Under the pieces are notes generated by a model, which saw only the letters and a program-made list of their open reading frames with translations, had not been told where the DNA came from and did not search any database. Below, in pieces: positions 7,684 through 18,390 of a stretch of 64,000 bases of DNA. The translations under genes were made by a program, and so were the position numbers. This DNA is from Bolinopsis microptera (taxonomy: Eukaryota > Ctenophora > Tentaculata > Lobata > Bolinopsidae), in contig NC_087084.1 of the NCBI RefSeq assembly GCF_026151205.1, positions 2,146,312 through 2,210,311 of the forward strand. Reading direction: 5' to 3'. Position 1 is the first letter of the stretch, and each line of letters starts with the position of its first letter.

Positions 7684-8230
7684 AAGCATGTTCGGACAGC
7701 ACCTTAGTAGATTGTGCGAAAGGACAAGTGTGCATTTCAACTCCGGTGGGATTCTCGCTCTGGTCAGTGTAAATGACAAAACGGTAGAGAGCAGCACAGT
7801 TACGTTTACGTACAGTGCTTGCAGTGGGGATGCTAAAGTGGACTGCGCAAAAATCGGAGACAAAATCGTCAAAATGTACAACGGCACGGATTTTACAACA
7901 CAGTTTGGTAAAATGAGTGACTTTGGAAAGCAAATGGAAGAATGGAGGGAAAAAATGAATGAGCTGGGCGCACAAATGGAAAAAAATATGAAAACAGCGT
8001 TTGGTGGTTTGGGGTCAATCTTTGGTGACAATTGGATAGATAATTTCGTTAAAAGAGACGAAGATGCAGCCAAACCAGCAGCTATAGAACCTGCCCACAA
8101 AAATGCCGCTCAACCTGCCGTCAGAGCTAAACCTGCAGACGAAGAGGAAAACGGCAGTTCAACCGCCAGCCTCAAATCACATTCACTGATTCTCGGAGAT
8201 TGCAAAGAGTCAACGATCGAAAGAACCTAA
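7684..8230 (+). pseudogene. Array secreted-protein gene lacking exon 1
   Basis: Exon 2 is present after an intact acceptor (TTTTCAG ending at 7683) through to the TAA at 8228-8230, but exon 1 with the ATG and signal peptide is missing from this unit. A one-base loss at 7756/7757 (TTCTCGCTC instead of TTCTCAGCTC) also breaks the cysteine-rich part from the rest. Downstream of it the frame is open through the helical segment, Lys-Arg and the acidic tail. Compared with the array consensus it has several single-residue changes in good-quality sequence (Glu to Lys, Ser to Gly, Asn to Asp, Asp to His, Lys to Arg), as expected for a decaying or subfamily copy. An upstream in-frame ATG could start an unspliced product, but it would lack a signal peptide. 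Confidence 0.8.
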
Positions 8231-8296
8231 TCAAAGAAACGAAACTAAACTCACGTACGCAAAAGTGAAGAGGCAGTGACCCTCAGCCCACAATGA

Positions 8297-8302
8297 AATA
8301 AA
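8297..8302 (+). terminator. Poly(A) signal after exon 2
   Basis: AATAAA 67 bp downstream of the TAA, in the context AATGAAATAAATGTT. It is at the conserved position of the array gene's 3' end. Confidence 0.6.
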
Positions 8303-8334
8303 TGTTAAAAGAATGTAGAATATATCTTTTATAG

Positions 8335-8369
8335 TTTATTATTATTATTATAGTTTATTATTATTATTA
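8335..8369 (+). repeat. (TTA)n microsatellite
   Basis: Two short TTA/ATT runs separated by TATAGTT lie just before the unit landmark GTCTAG. The run length differs from unit to unit. This is the exact spot where blocks A and B lie in the two rearranged units. Confidence 0.85.
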
Positions 8370-8370
8370 C

Positions 8371-9162
8371 GTCTAGTACAGGGAGTACTTAGTGACCGGG
8401 ACAATATTGTAGCATAAGCAGTGATTTAACACACTCACACAGGCTGACTTTCAACTTCACCGCCACCTGCTTGAGTGATGGTAGAAGTTAATTTCAGCTG
8501 CAGAATTAGCGGTGTCCGCCTACTTAATGTTCAAACTAGCTCTTTCCTAGTTTACACCGGAGGCGCCATATAGAGAATTTCCTTGGATAGCTGTCACGTG
8601 ACAGTCACGAGATATCGATTGAGCGCGTTTACTGGTTGGATATATAGCGCGTGACATTGAGCTATCATGCAGACCCGATTACGCACCATATAAGGCGTAA
8701 TTAAAAGCTGCATCTAGCACGTGATATTTGCAAAGCTAATTACACATCCATATAAGGCGTAATTAAGAGCTGGGGGAGTTGCAGGGAGTTGTAATAGCGT
8801 GAAATTGGGTGGTAATTCGATGATTAGGGGTACATACAAGTAAATTTTTCGTGAAATTGGGTGGTATAAAGCTAACTCTGGTTTAAGAACAGTGTGTGAG
8901 GACGCGTACAGATGGCAGTGCACTGATTTGTTGTTCAAATGGTTAGAATAAAGATTTGTCCGAACCGGCTGAAATCGTTGTTACGTTGAAAACTGTCTCG
9001 ATTACCTTGTTACCTAGCTAGTAACTTGGTATGAAGAGAGAGTGCAAACCAGACGAAAGTAAGACGAAGTCTCGGGGATCGGGGATGCAGCCTACAATGG
9101 GCATGAATATATAGAGGGCCCTAGGTTGCTCCCCAGATCGGCAGTCCAATAACACATTTTCT
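8371..9162 (+). repeat. Left part of an array unit, good sequence
   Basis: Near-identical to 5054-5856. It contains the E-box palindrome near 8595-8604, CArG boxes at 8686-8695 and 8748-8757, one full copy of the 11-bp minisatellite motif, and the palindromic AGGGCCCT near 9115. It carries the subfamily differences shared with 5054-5856. It continues without a break into 9163. Confidence 0.85.
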
Positions 9163-10560
9163 GAAAATTTCTAATTTTCAAACTTTTCATCAGTCCTACG
9201 AACACACTGGGGAATGATAAGAAGATGCGAGCGTGCTGAATCACTCTACCAGAGCATTTAAAGCAAAATTCTTTAAATGCTCACTTTTGTATAATTTCCG
9301 ACTTGATATCTCAAAATAATGGGTTTTATTCGCTAACCTTCCGTAACAATTAACGACACTGTTCGACAACATGGCGCTTTTGATGCATAAACACATTTTT
9401 CCATTAAAATTTTATCTTCGCCGCGTTCGCCTATAAAAATTTCAAAAATATATAAAGACTTTTATTGTTCAAAAATGAAACAGGGGAATCATAACTTCAT
9501 GGATTGCAACAAACAATATGTCAAATCTCATAACCAATAAAAAACAATCAAAGACAATCAAAACCACTAAAGAAATTTTCACAAAAAAGGGAGAACTGAC
9601 ATGCACCCGGGGAAAGAGTTGACACTTTTTTGGAAGCGGGTCCAAAACCAAAAATATTTAAATTTTTAAAACCAAATTATTAAAAAATTTTTCATGCCCA
9701 AAGATTGTGTTTCAAATACAAAAGTTGAAGTAATAAACTGAAGGACAAGCTTTACCAAACTTTTCATCCTTCAAAATTCCCCAATAAATTTTGTAAATTC
9801 TCAAATTTATAACCTTAATTCAGGAAAATGGAAACAATGTACTCTAAAGGGTTATGGGGAAAACCCCAGCAAACCTACAATAATTTTTTGGGTTTTCAAG
9901 GGATAAAAAATCAAATGTTCTTTTACAGTTATTAAAATTAAAAAAAATTTTTTATTTTCAAAAGTTCGGAAAACACCTTATAGTTTGTGCGGAACCAAAT
10001 TTGGATTTCAACCGGGGTGGATTCCAGCTCTTCAGTGTAAAGACAAAAGGAAGAGCACACATTTATTTTTACGTACAGTGTTTGCAGGGGGGACTAAAGG
10101 GGACTGCGAAAAAATCGGGAAAAAATCTTAAAAATGTAAAACGGCAGGGTTTTTACAACACAGTTGGTAAAATGAGTGATTTTGGGAAAGCAAATGGAAA
10201 AGGGGGGAAAAAATGAATGAGCTTGGCCAAAAATGAAAAAAATAGAAAACGGGTTTTTAGGGGTTTGGGGGCAATCTTGGTGAAAATTTGGAAAAATAAT
10301 TTCGTAAAAGAGACGAAGATCACCAAACCACACTAAGAACCGCCACAAAAATACCGCCAACCCCCGTCAAAGCAAAACCTGCGACAAGAGGAAAACGGCA
10401 GTTCAACCGCCACCTCAAATCACATTCACTATTCTCGGAGATTGCAAGAAAAACGACGAAAAAACCAATCAAAGAAACGAAACAAAAACCCACGACCAAA
10501 AGGAAGACATGACCCTCCCCCCACATGAACTAAATGTTAAAAGATGAATAAAACTTTTAT
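9163..10560 (+). repeat. Truncated array unit left of block B
   Basis: It starts in the same phase as position 1 and is clean to about 9590, then corrupted. At about 9845 it jumps from the TGTACTC sequence of the minus-strand short frame to the GGTTATG of the gene's intron, losing about 2 kb. This breakpoint differs from that in the copy at 1-1368, which keeps more of the left part and less of the gene. Confidence 0.7.
9961..10469 (+). pseudogene. Corrupted exon 2 of the array gene, no exon 1
   Basis: Recognisable from the GTTCGG...CACCTTA start through the GGTTTGGGG segment, AGAGACGAAGAT and AACGGCAGTTCAACCGCCA to about the stop. Exon 1 is removed by the same deletion that shortens this unit. 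Frequent base losses make the frame unreadable. These are likely sequence errors on top of a genuine 5' truncation. Confidence 0.65.
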
Positions 10561-11791
10561 AGTTTTAGAAAGACACTAATGATAAAAATTTTGAGCAGGG
10601 TTAAATAGTAATAACATTTTAGATTAATATAAATTTTATTTTAAAATTGATATTTAACGGGTAATGGTTTTATTTTTTTTTTTTTTTTTAAAAAGAAAAA
10701 CAGAAAATTTTTGATTTTTCATTTATTTTTTTCCAACCAAAATCCCTATTCTTGCTTTTACATTAAAAATATACAAAGGGGAAAAAGGAGGAAGAAAGAA
10801 GAAAAGGGGGGACATGGGGAATAAAAATGGGGACTGAAGGGAGAAGGAGAAGAATAAGATAATTAAAAGGGATAACACAACAGGAGCATGAGAGCGAAGA
10901 AAGAAGAAGAAACAGGAAGGACTTTAAGTAGGGGGAAAATCAGAAATATAAACGGGTGTTAACTTATTAGGGGTTCCACTTAGACTAAAAGGGCCGGGGA
11001 GTAGTTTTGATTCGTTCTTCTTACTTTTTTAAAAGACTGGAAAAAATTTTCTTAAAGAAATCTATAGCCAAGACAAATGGAAACACAATTTTGGGGGTTC
11101 TTTTAAAGTTAATTCCATATCAGCGTTTAAAAATCGCAATAAATTTTCAAAAATAATTAAAAAATTAAATATATCGCCCATTTGCGCATGCTAAGTATAA
11201 CTTACTAATTTCCCCAATCCAGAAGTTGATTGGATTTTGGGGCCCTTTTTTGCAATAGATTTTGATTGTTAACTTATACTTTAAAATGAACTAATGAAAA
11301 ATCACCAATATTTTTAATTCAATTTGATCTTTGCGGGAGAAATGCCAATCAAAGGACTGCTTATCAAATTTAAAACTACTTTTAAAACTCAAAAATAAAC
11401 AATCAAAATTTTGATCAACAAAGTGATTGGGGTTTAAATAATCTAAAATCTACTTAAATTTTCAATTTCTAAATCTTTTAATTTAAACTATAACACCACT
11501 AACATTAAAAACACATTTATACAGATGGTATAATGCCCAAAATACTTTTAAAAAATAACTGATAAACCCGGACGATCTACAATAGTCCCTTTTTCCAAAA
11601 AACTCCTTTTCACATCCCAAAAAAAAACATCTTCCCTAAAACCCCAAAGCTAAAAAGTTTAGGCTTTTATTTCCCGAACATTTTATGCTCAAGTTGTATA
11701 AATACTCAAGTTTTATAAAAGAAACCCCCAAAAAAAAAAGCTTGGAAAACGCACAGTTGTATAAATCGCACGGTTGTATTAATGACGTTAC

Positions 11792-12530
11792 CTACCAGGG
11801 AAAAGGATCCTGCCCCGCATCAACCTGAATGCTCATTTTTTCGACTAAAACCCCCTTTTTAGCTCGAAATCAGCTCTCCAAGTTTTTAGGGTAGGGTCCC
11901 AAATACCTGGATAAATATTGGAAAAAAAATACCTGGGAAAAAAAATTTATCTCGAATTTAAATGGAAATTCTTGGGTTGAAGATAGCAAAATTTTTTTTT
12001 TTCTCAGTTTGTAACAATTTTTTTTTCTTAAAAAATCTACACTAAATTTACGACTGATAAATCAAATTTCCGCCCACAGAATAAGGCCCATTAAGAACTG
12101 CGACAAAAAAACACCAGCCTTTGAGTGTCCAACTCACAACTGGCCCACTTATCCCCGAGGGTTGTACCGAGTAGGGTTTATTTAAAGAAGAGGGGAAGGA
12201 GGGGGAGGGAGGGGGGGGGGAGCGAGGGAGGGAGGGAGGAGGGGGAGGGGGGGAGGGAGGAGGGAGAGGGGGGAGGGAGGGGGGGGGAGGGGGGGGGAGG
12301 GGGGAGGGGGGGGGGAGGAGGGGGGGGAAAAGGGAGGAGGGGGGAGGGAGGGGAAAAGGGGGGGGGAGGGGGAGGAGGGAGGAGGGAGGGGGGAAGGGAG
12401 GGGGGGGAGGGAGGGAGGGAGGGGGAGGGGGGGGGGGGTAAAAATTTACCTTTTTACGGGCTAAGGGTGACCTCTAATCCTCCTACACTAGATACAATTG
12501 TTGATGATGTAACCCCCTACCGCATACCTA
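11792..12530 (-). pseudogene. Second copy of the Kelch 3' exons, corrupted
   Basis: Three exon equivalents can be matched to those at 2717-3365: about 11916-11792, 12168-12070 and 12530-12446, each with several missing bases so that none is open. The intron microsatellite between the first two transcribed exons is longer than in block A. Whether the gene is truly broken cannot be judged from this sequence. Confidence 0.6.
12186..12440 (+). repeat. Expanded G-rich microsatellite in the Kelch intron of block B
   Basis: About 250 bases of GGGA-type repeat interrupted by longer G runs, roughly twice the length of the tract in block A. The interruptions are probably base-calling errors, but the length difference may be real. 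Confidence 0.75.
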
Positions 12531-12778
12531 ATAAATCATATTTTTTTCAAAAATTCGTTATTACTTACTTTTGGTGAACAGCTTTTTAAATTGTTTTACA
12601 TTACTAAAAAGGTTTTAGGGGGGGGTGCTTGAAAAATTTATTACCGAAAAAAAAAGATTTCACTTATTTTTTTAAAAAAAACTAAACATCAACAAACAGA
12701 AAAATAACTAATAAAAACGAAATGTAAATCCTAACAGGGGTAGTAAAACAAGCCCAAAACAAAAAAATAATACTCTTT

Positions 12779-13723
12779 TTTGCACTGAACTGCCTTGTCG
12801 TTGCGGGTAAAAAAAGCCCCTTTCCCCAGTAAAATCACAAAAATTTACCAACCCAAAATCCGAATCGGGGACCCCTAAATAGGCAAAATACATGGGATAG
12901 CCCGAAACCTCCTTCCTTCCTGCGTTTCCCTCCTGTTAAAACCAAATCAACTCTTTTATCTTCCCAGCATTGGGCCACCATATGCAAATTTTCAGGAAAA
13001 ACAGCGCATCACCGGGTGACATCTCCACAAAAAGGTCCTAAACCTCCCCTTTTAAAACCCCCCCCAAATCCCTCCACTCTCTCCAGATTCCCCCCAGTTT
13101 GTCCAGCACAAGCCCATGCTCCTTTCCCCCGCACTTAGGGGACCCTGCAAAAACTTGAAGCACCCTTTCCCCATACACTATCCAGGGGGATGAAGACACT
13201 GAGACGTCGGGGAAGCAACCCGTTGTTGTCCCATAACCAAGTCCGGTGCCACCCTGTTTCCCCCCTATCAGGGCTCCTTCATCACCATCTTGCGGGGATT
13301 TTTACACTTCTCCTCCTAAGTTTTTCACATGCTCACTCCCTTTTCTCACACCTGAAAACACCAACAGTGACAAAAAACAAGTAAACCAATGTGGGGGGTT
13401 TAAAATTAACTTTGCGGATTTTAAAATCCCCCTTTCGTTAACGATTGTAACTGACGGAAGCAAAAATTTTAAAAATTTATTCTTTACCCATACATTCCAT
13501 AACTCATCCCCAGGGTATTCCAAAAAACCCCCTTTGGGCATCTGCCAAACGTCGGAACCATACCCATACCCTCTATAACATCGCTCTGAAACACCCGGGG
13601 GGGGAGAGATTGTCCACCTCGAGGGATCGGGAATTTTCCTCAGTAGGTTTTACCGTGATTGGGGAGCTGGAGGATGGAGGGAGTTAGGGGAAGTCGGGCG
13701 AATTGTGTTTCCGGCAGGGGCAT
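12779..13723 (-). pseudogene. Second copy of the PhyH-family gene, corrupted
   Basis: Both exons of the gene at 3660-4679 are recognisable (about 13723-13485 and 13350-12779). Well-matched pieces include the stretch ACCGGGTGACATCTCCACAA near 13012, which encodes the region just before the distal iron-binding histidine. Dozens of single-base losses break the frame. The loss pattern ignores codon structure, so this may be an intact gene badly sequenced. Confidence 0.65.
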
Positions 13724-14061
13724 AACTCACACCTCTACATTTAAAAATTCCCAGGATGGACTAATAGTAAATTTAAGGATTCAAATTTAAGGGGGAGTTC
13801 AATCAGACAATAAATTTTAAAACAAAAATACATTGAAAAAACTGACTAAAAGCTTTTAAAATTTTTCCCATCCACAAAAAATTCAGAATGTAAAGATACC
13901 ACATTGTTCGGGTAAACGGCAAGGTTTTTTCACTGAAAGTTAGCGGTCCTCCTTTTTAAAGCTCAAACAGCCTTTTAGGATTTAACTTTTTTTAACAATT
14001 TTTTACCGAACACTTTTGCTCTTTCGATTTTATAAAAACTATGTCATTTAAACAATTAATT

Positions 14062-17000
14062 ATCTATACAGGGATACTTAGTGATACCGGGCAATGGCTG
14101 AGGAGTGATTTAAAACCTCACACAGGGTGACTTTTCCCAAATTCACCCCCACCTCTTTATGATGATAGAAGTTAATTCGCTCGAAAACCGTGCCCCCTAC
14201 TTAAATTTTAAACAGCTCTTTCCATTTTTCCCCGAGGGGCCCTATGAAATTTTTTTGGGTGCTGTCACGGGGCAGTCCGAGAATCATGACGCTTTTCTGG
14301 TTTGGGTAATGCCGGACATTGACTATCACAGCCCCATTACGCACCATAAAGGGGTAATTTAAGCCTCATCAGCACTAATTTCAAAGCTAATTTCACATCC
14401 ATATAAGGGGGTAAAAGGCTTGGGGTTTCATTTGGGGTTGCAGGGGGTTGCAGGAGTTGTAATAGCTTTAAATTTTGGGGGGAATTTGTGATTAGGGGGG
14501 GATACAATAAATTTTTCGTCAATATGTTGGAAAAAAAAGCAACCGGGTTTAAGAACATTTTTTGAGACGCGTACAGATGGCAGTGCACTGATTTTTTGTT
14601 CAAATGGGTTAAAAAAAAGATTGTCCGAACCGGCGAATCGGTTTCGTTTTAAAACTGTCCCCGATTTCCTTGTTACCCACTATAACTTAGAAAAAGGCAA
14701 ACCAACGAAAAAAAGACAAAATCTCGGGGATCGGGGGTGCACCCACAAAGGGGATGAAAAATAAGGGGCCCAGGGTTTCCCCCGATCAATCCAATAACAC
14801 ATTTCTAAAATTTCCCCAATTTTCAAAATTTTCATCACCTACGAAAACCCCGGGGAAAGAAGAAAAATGCGAGCGTGCGAAACACTCTACAGAGCATTTT
14901 AAAGCAAAAATTCTTTTTAAAGCCATTTTTGTATAATTTCCGACTTTTTAAAACCAAAATAATGGTTTTATCGCAACCTTTCCCTAACAATTAACGACAC
15001 TTTCGACAACTGGCCTTTTGATGCATAAACCATTTTTTCCCTTAAAATTTTTATCTTGCCGCGTTTTCCTAAAAAATTTCAAAAATATAAAGACTTTTAT
15101 TGTTCAAAAGAAACAGGGGGTCAAACTTTTTTGAGTGCAAAAATAGCAAATCTCAAACCAAAAAAAACAACAAAACAATCAAAACCAAAGAAAATTTACT
15201 AAAAAAAGGGGAACGGTAGCATGCACCGAAAAAGTTTACAAAAATTTTTTTTAGAGAGCTGGTCCAAAACCTGAAATATTTTAAAATTTTTAAGGTTAAT
15301 TTAAGAAATTTTTAATGCCAAGTTTTTTTCAAAAAAAACATTTTATTAATAACTGAAGTACGAAGCTTTACCAAAATTTCAGTCCTTCAAAAAACCAAAA
15401 ATTTTTTAAAATTCCAAAATTTTTAAACCTTGAACTTCGAGAATGGGGAAAAAGTACTCCATATTAACTTTAAGTTTGATAGTAATAACTGAATGTGACT
15501 AGAAGCTTTACCAAACATTTTTCAGTCGCTTCATAAATTCCAATAAATTAGTAAAATTACTCAATTAATTGTATAACCTTGAGACGTTTCAGGAGTAATG
15601 GAGACAATTACTCATTATTAGACTTTACAGCCAGACCGGCAATAACACGTCACGTCAGAAACAATCATTTTGAATTATCGACAATCCTTGTCTCTTTCCT
15701 CTAGCAGTCAACCTGTGCATGTGAAACTATAAGCATGACGCATAACATGATGATTGCAAATGACCAGATAATGTTATAATACGTACGATTAAACGAGCCT
15801 GACCAAATTGCTCGAGATTACCTTACCCTGGGACCTCAGCTATTTACTAAGTTCATAATCATGATAGAGATTCGGCGGAATGACAGGCTGATCGCGGCCC
15901 CAGAAGGCTGAGCGCGGCCCACTAAGAGTTTTACAAAACACCGCGGTCTGTAAAACTTAGGAAGAACGCGAAATATTATACTAAATACGTAAGCGTATTT
16001 ATAAAATATTTTGGAAAGAAACATGGGTTTGGTAATTGGGCTGAGTAAATCACAATTTATGTGTTCAAATATTACATCTACCATTCGTTGTATGTTATAC
16101 GGTATTTATGTTTATGATTCACTGTTTTTTTGTCTGTAAATATTTCACGTTTAAATTAATGTTTGTGTTTCACTATTTGCCAAAGATATAACAGTATAAG
16201 CCTATTTTTAAGATGTTTAGACTACTCCGTAGGGTTTGAAAAGCCACTATCATGTAGAATTGAACTTACAAACATCTGAAACATAACGATTTAAAAAAAT
16301 AAAAAATTGCAATCCTTAAGTGCAAAGACTCAGAGAAGGAGAAAACCTTCTTTCAGTTAAACAGGGGCACGTTATACTTTTAGTACAGGAACGTGCCCAA
16401 GACTACATTTCCTGATTCGGTTGCATTCAAAACATACAGGACATTTGAAATTAGCTATTTAATAGTTAATTAAAAATTAAGCACTTTGACTAGCTGTAAT
16501 CTCTGTTAGAAGTAGCCTATCAGACCAGAACTATTCATTTGAACTTAGCGGCGTGTGATCGTATTAACACTGGCATGCAGCCAGCAACAATGAAAATTAC
16601 TAACTTATTACACAGCGTCGAGCCTTCTAGTTCCTAATTATGGAGTCTCATGTTATAATCTTTGTTTCCCTTCAGGCTCATGTGTATATCATGTGACAAC
16701 TTTAAATATAATATCTATCATATATTAAGAACACAGAGGGAGCTAGAGAAACTTAGCAAGTATGTCTCAACTCCCCCCCAAAACATTGTTAATAAAAGCG
16801 AACTTACAAAGCTTCTTTGTATAACAAGTCTGCCTAATAATAATTTTATTTGTGTTAACTGGAGCTAATATTAAGAGCACATTCAGATCAATGTTAGGAG
16901 CATTGTGTTAACTATTTGAGATCAGTTATGCTGTTTAGATAGAAAGCAGATATTGTATCGCATCTGCGGAAAATTAATATCGAGGTCTTTCATGGGTCTA

Positions 17001-17290
17001 TTACATATCGTATGACACCTGTCTTAGCGTTTATCTGAGCAGGATTTTTATTATGGGACATAGATTTGAGGTTGCACTAGACTTCAATTTTACAAGACAA
17101 TCTAATTGCAGGTGTTAAAATTTACATTTCTCTATAATAATGTTTTATGCTATTCTTTAGTTATTAATACAAAGTTATGGATACCAATACCATAGTTATT
17201 AAAATAACATATATCATAGGTTGATTTTTTAGATTATATAAAAACTCTCACATATTCACAACTAATTCAAATAGCGAAGTAAGACCCATC
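14062..17290 (+). repeat. Array unit 1, non-coding part
   Basis: The first 1.4 kb is of the block-adjacent subfamily and heavily corrupted. One CArG box survives at 14399-14408. At 15466-15475 the sequence steps back about 145 bp and repeats the stretch from GATAGTAATAACTGAATGTG onward, and the noise type changes at the same point. This looks like an assembly join. After that come the minus-strand short frame (about 15570-15730) and the AT-rich spacer leading to exon 1. Confidence 0.7.
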
Positions 17291-17617
17291 ATGAAGAGGA
17301 GTCCCCTAGTTCTACTCCCTGAACTTCCTCATGCACCTCAGCCACCACCAGACTTACCAGTCCAGTGTGTAACGACGGCTGTGCTTACTTTTTTCTCACG
17401 TGTTAAACAGGAATGGCTCTTCTCCAAAAACTTCCTGATGGACTAGTAGTATAGAATAGTTGTTTTTTTGTTTGTTTGCTCAGAGCAAGAATGCCACTAC
17501 TTCATAGGTCCAGGAGTTCCGAACTTTTAGGCATAGGCTAGTTCTATGTGTACAACAACCTAGCACAACCTAGTCAATGAATATTGGGTTTTCAAATTGG
17601 ATAAAAAATCTTGTGTT

Positions 17618-17653
<36 letters not shown>

Positions 17654-18253
17654 GTATTTTTTTTAAAATAAATAAATAAAAAACAGTTAATTAATTAGAT
17701 TTAAATTTTTGATTTCAGAAGCATGTTCGGACAGCACCTTTAGTAAATGTGCGGAAGACAATGAGCATTTCAACTCCGGTAGGATTCTCAGCTCTGGTCA
17801 GTGTAAATGACAAAACGTAGAAGCAGCACAGTTACGTTTACGTACAGTGCTTGCAGTGGGAGCTAAAGTAGACTGCGCAAAAATCTGAGATAAAAATCGT
17901 CGAAATGTACAACGCACGATATTACAACACAATTTGTAAATGAGAACTTTGGAAAGCAAATGGAAGAATGTAGGTAAAAATGAATAGCTAGGGCGCACAA
18001 ATGGAAAAAAAATGAAAACAGCTTTAGTGGTTTGGGTCAATCTTTGGTGCAATTGATAATAATCTTCGTAAAAGAGACGAAGATGCAGCCAACCAGCAGC
18101 TAATAGAACCCGCCGACAAAAAAAGCCGCCAAACCTGCGTCAAAGCTAAAACCTGCAGACGAAAGGAAAACGCAGTTCAACAACCGCCAGCCTCCAAATC
18201 ACATTCACGAATTTCTCGGAGATTGCAAAGAGTCAACGACCGAAAGACCCTAA
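17291..18253 (+). CDS. Array secreted cysteine-rich protein, copy 1
   Basis: Gene model for all copies: exon 1 (here 17291-17445) encodes a signal peptide, consensus MRGVLVLLLIFLCHHQTDA, and the first two mature cysteines. After an intron of about 270 bp, exon 2 (17719-18253) encodes the rest. Splicing joins CTTA to AAGCATG in frame. The consensus product has 228 residues: cysteines at 22, 26, 49, 57, 63, 93, 101 and 220, sequons Asn113-Gly-Thr and Asn203-Gly-Ser, an amphipathic Met/Glu/Lys-rich segment at about 120-165, Lys170-Arg171, then an Ala/Pro/acidic tail. The spacing CNDGC, then C-x7-C-x5-C with CAEGQVC, recalls Ly6/three-finger proteins, but the match is partial and I do not assign the family. 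In this copy the donor reads GTAGTA and several indels break the frame, probably read errors. Confidence 0.65.
17620..17652 (+). repeat. Poly-T run inside the intron of copy 1
   Basis: Thirty-three T residues, then more T-rich sequence and AAATAAATAAAT, sit where other copies have TTTTACAGTTAATT. No other copy has it in the intron. It may be a homopolymer artefact. Confidence 0.7.
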
Positions 18254-18390
18254 TCAAAAACGAAACTAACTCACGTACGCAAAAGTGAAGAGGCAGTGAC
18301 CCTCAGCCCACATGAAATAAATGTTAAAAGAATGTAGAATAAATCTTTATGGTTTATTATTATATATTATAGTTTATCAATATACATTAC

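Larger units (their letters stand above)
5054..8370 (+). repeat. Array unit shortened to 3.3 kb
   Basis: This unit starts at GTCTAGTACAGG and ends at the next occurrence at 8371. It is about 0.9 kb shorter than a normal unit because the stretch containing exon 1 is replaced at 7517-7560 by a short unrelated sequence. The left 800 bp and the right 1.3 kb are good sequence. The middle (5857-7060) is badly corrupted. It belongs to the same subfamily as 8371-9162, with shared differences from the main array (for example CAGATGGCAGTGCACTG where the array has CAAATGGAAGTGCACTG). Confidence 0.85.
10561..14061. other. Non-array block B, noisy second copy of block A
   Basis: All landmarks of block A recur in order: the polypurine tract (about 10780-10930), the degraded TGACGTCA repeats (about 11690-11790), Kelch exons, an expanded G-rich microsatellite, PhyH, and the PhyH upstream region with the 70-bp element near 13925-13990. 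Damage is mainly missing bases and homopolymers, uniform over coding and non-coding parts. The joins to array sequence are at the same places as in block A. Confidence 0.7.

Noticed and set aside
12125-12577. 150-codon Gly-rich frame
   Set aside because: Translation of the G-rich microsatellite of block B in corrupted sequence.
9590-15466. Reading block B as a decayed pseudogene cluster
   Set aside because: Damage is uniform over coding and spacer DNA and dominated by homopolymer runs and base losses, which fits poor consensus better than evolution.
16662-16868. Plus-strand frame after a TCAG acceptor-like site in the spacer
   Set aside because: The consensus of units stops after about 25 codons and no donor or upstream exon fits.
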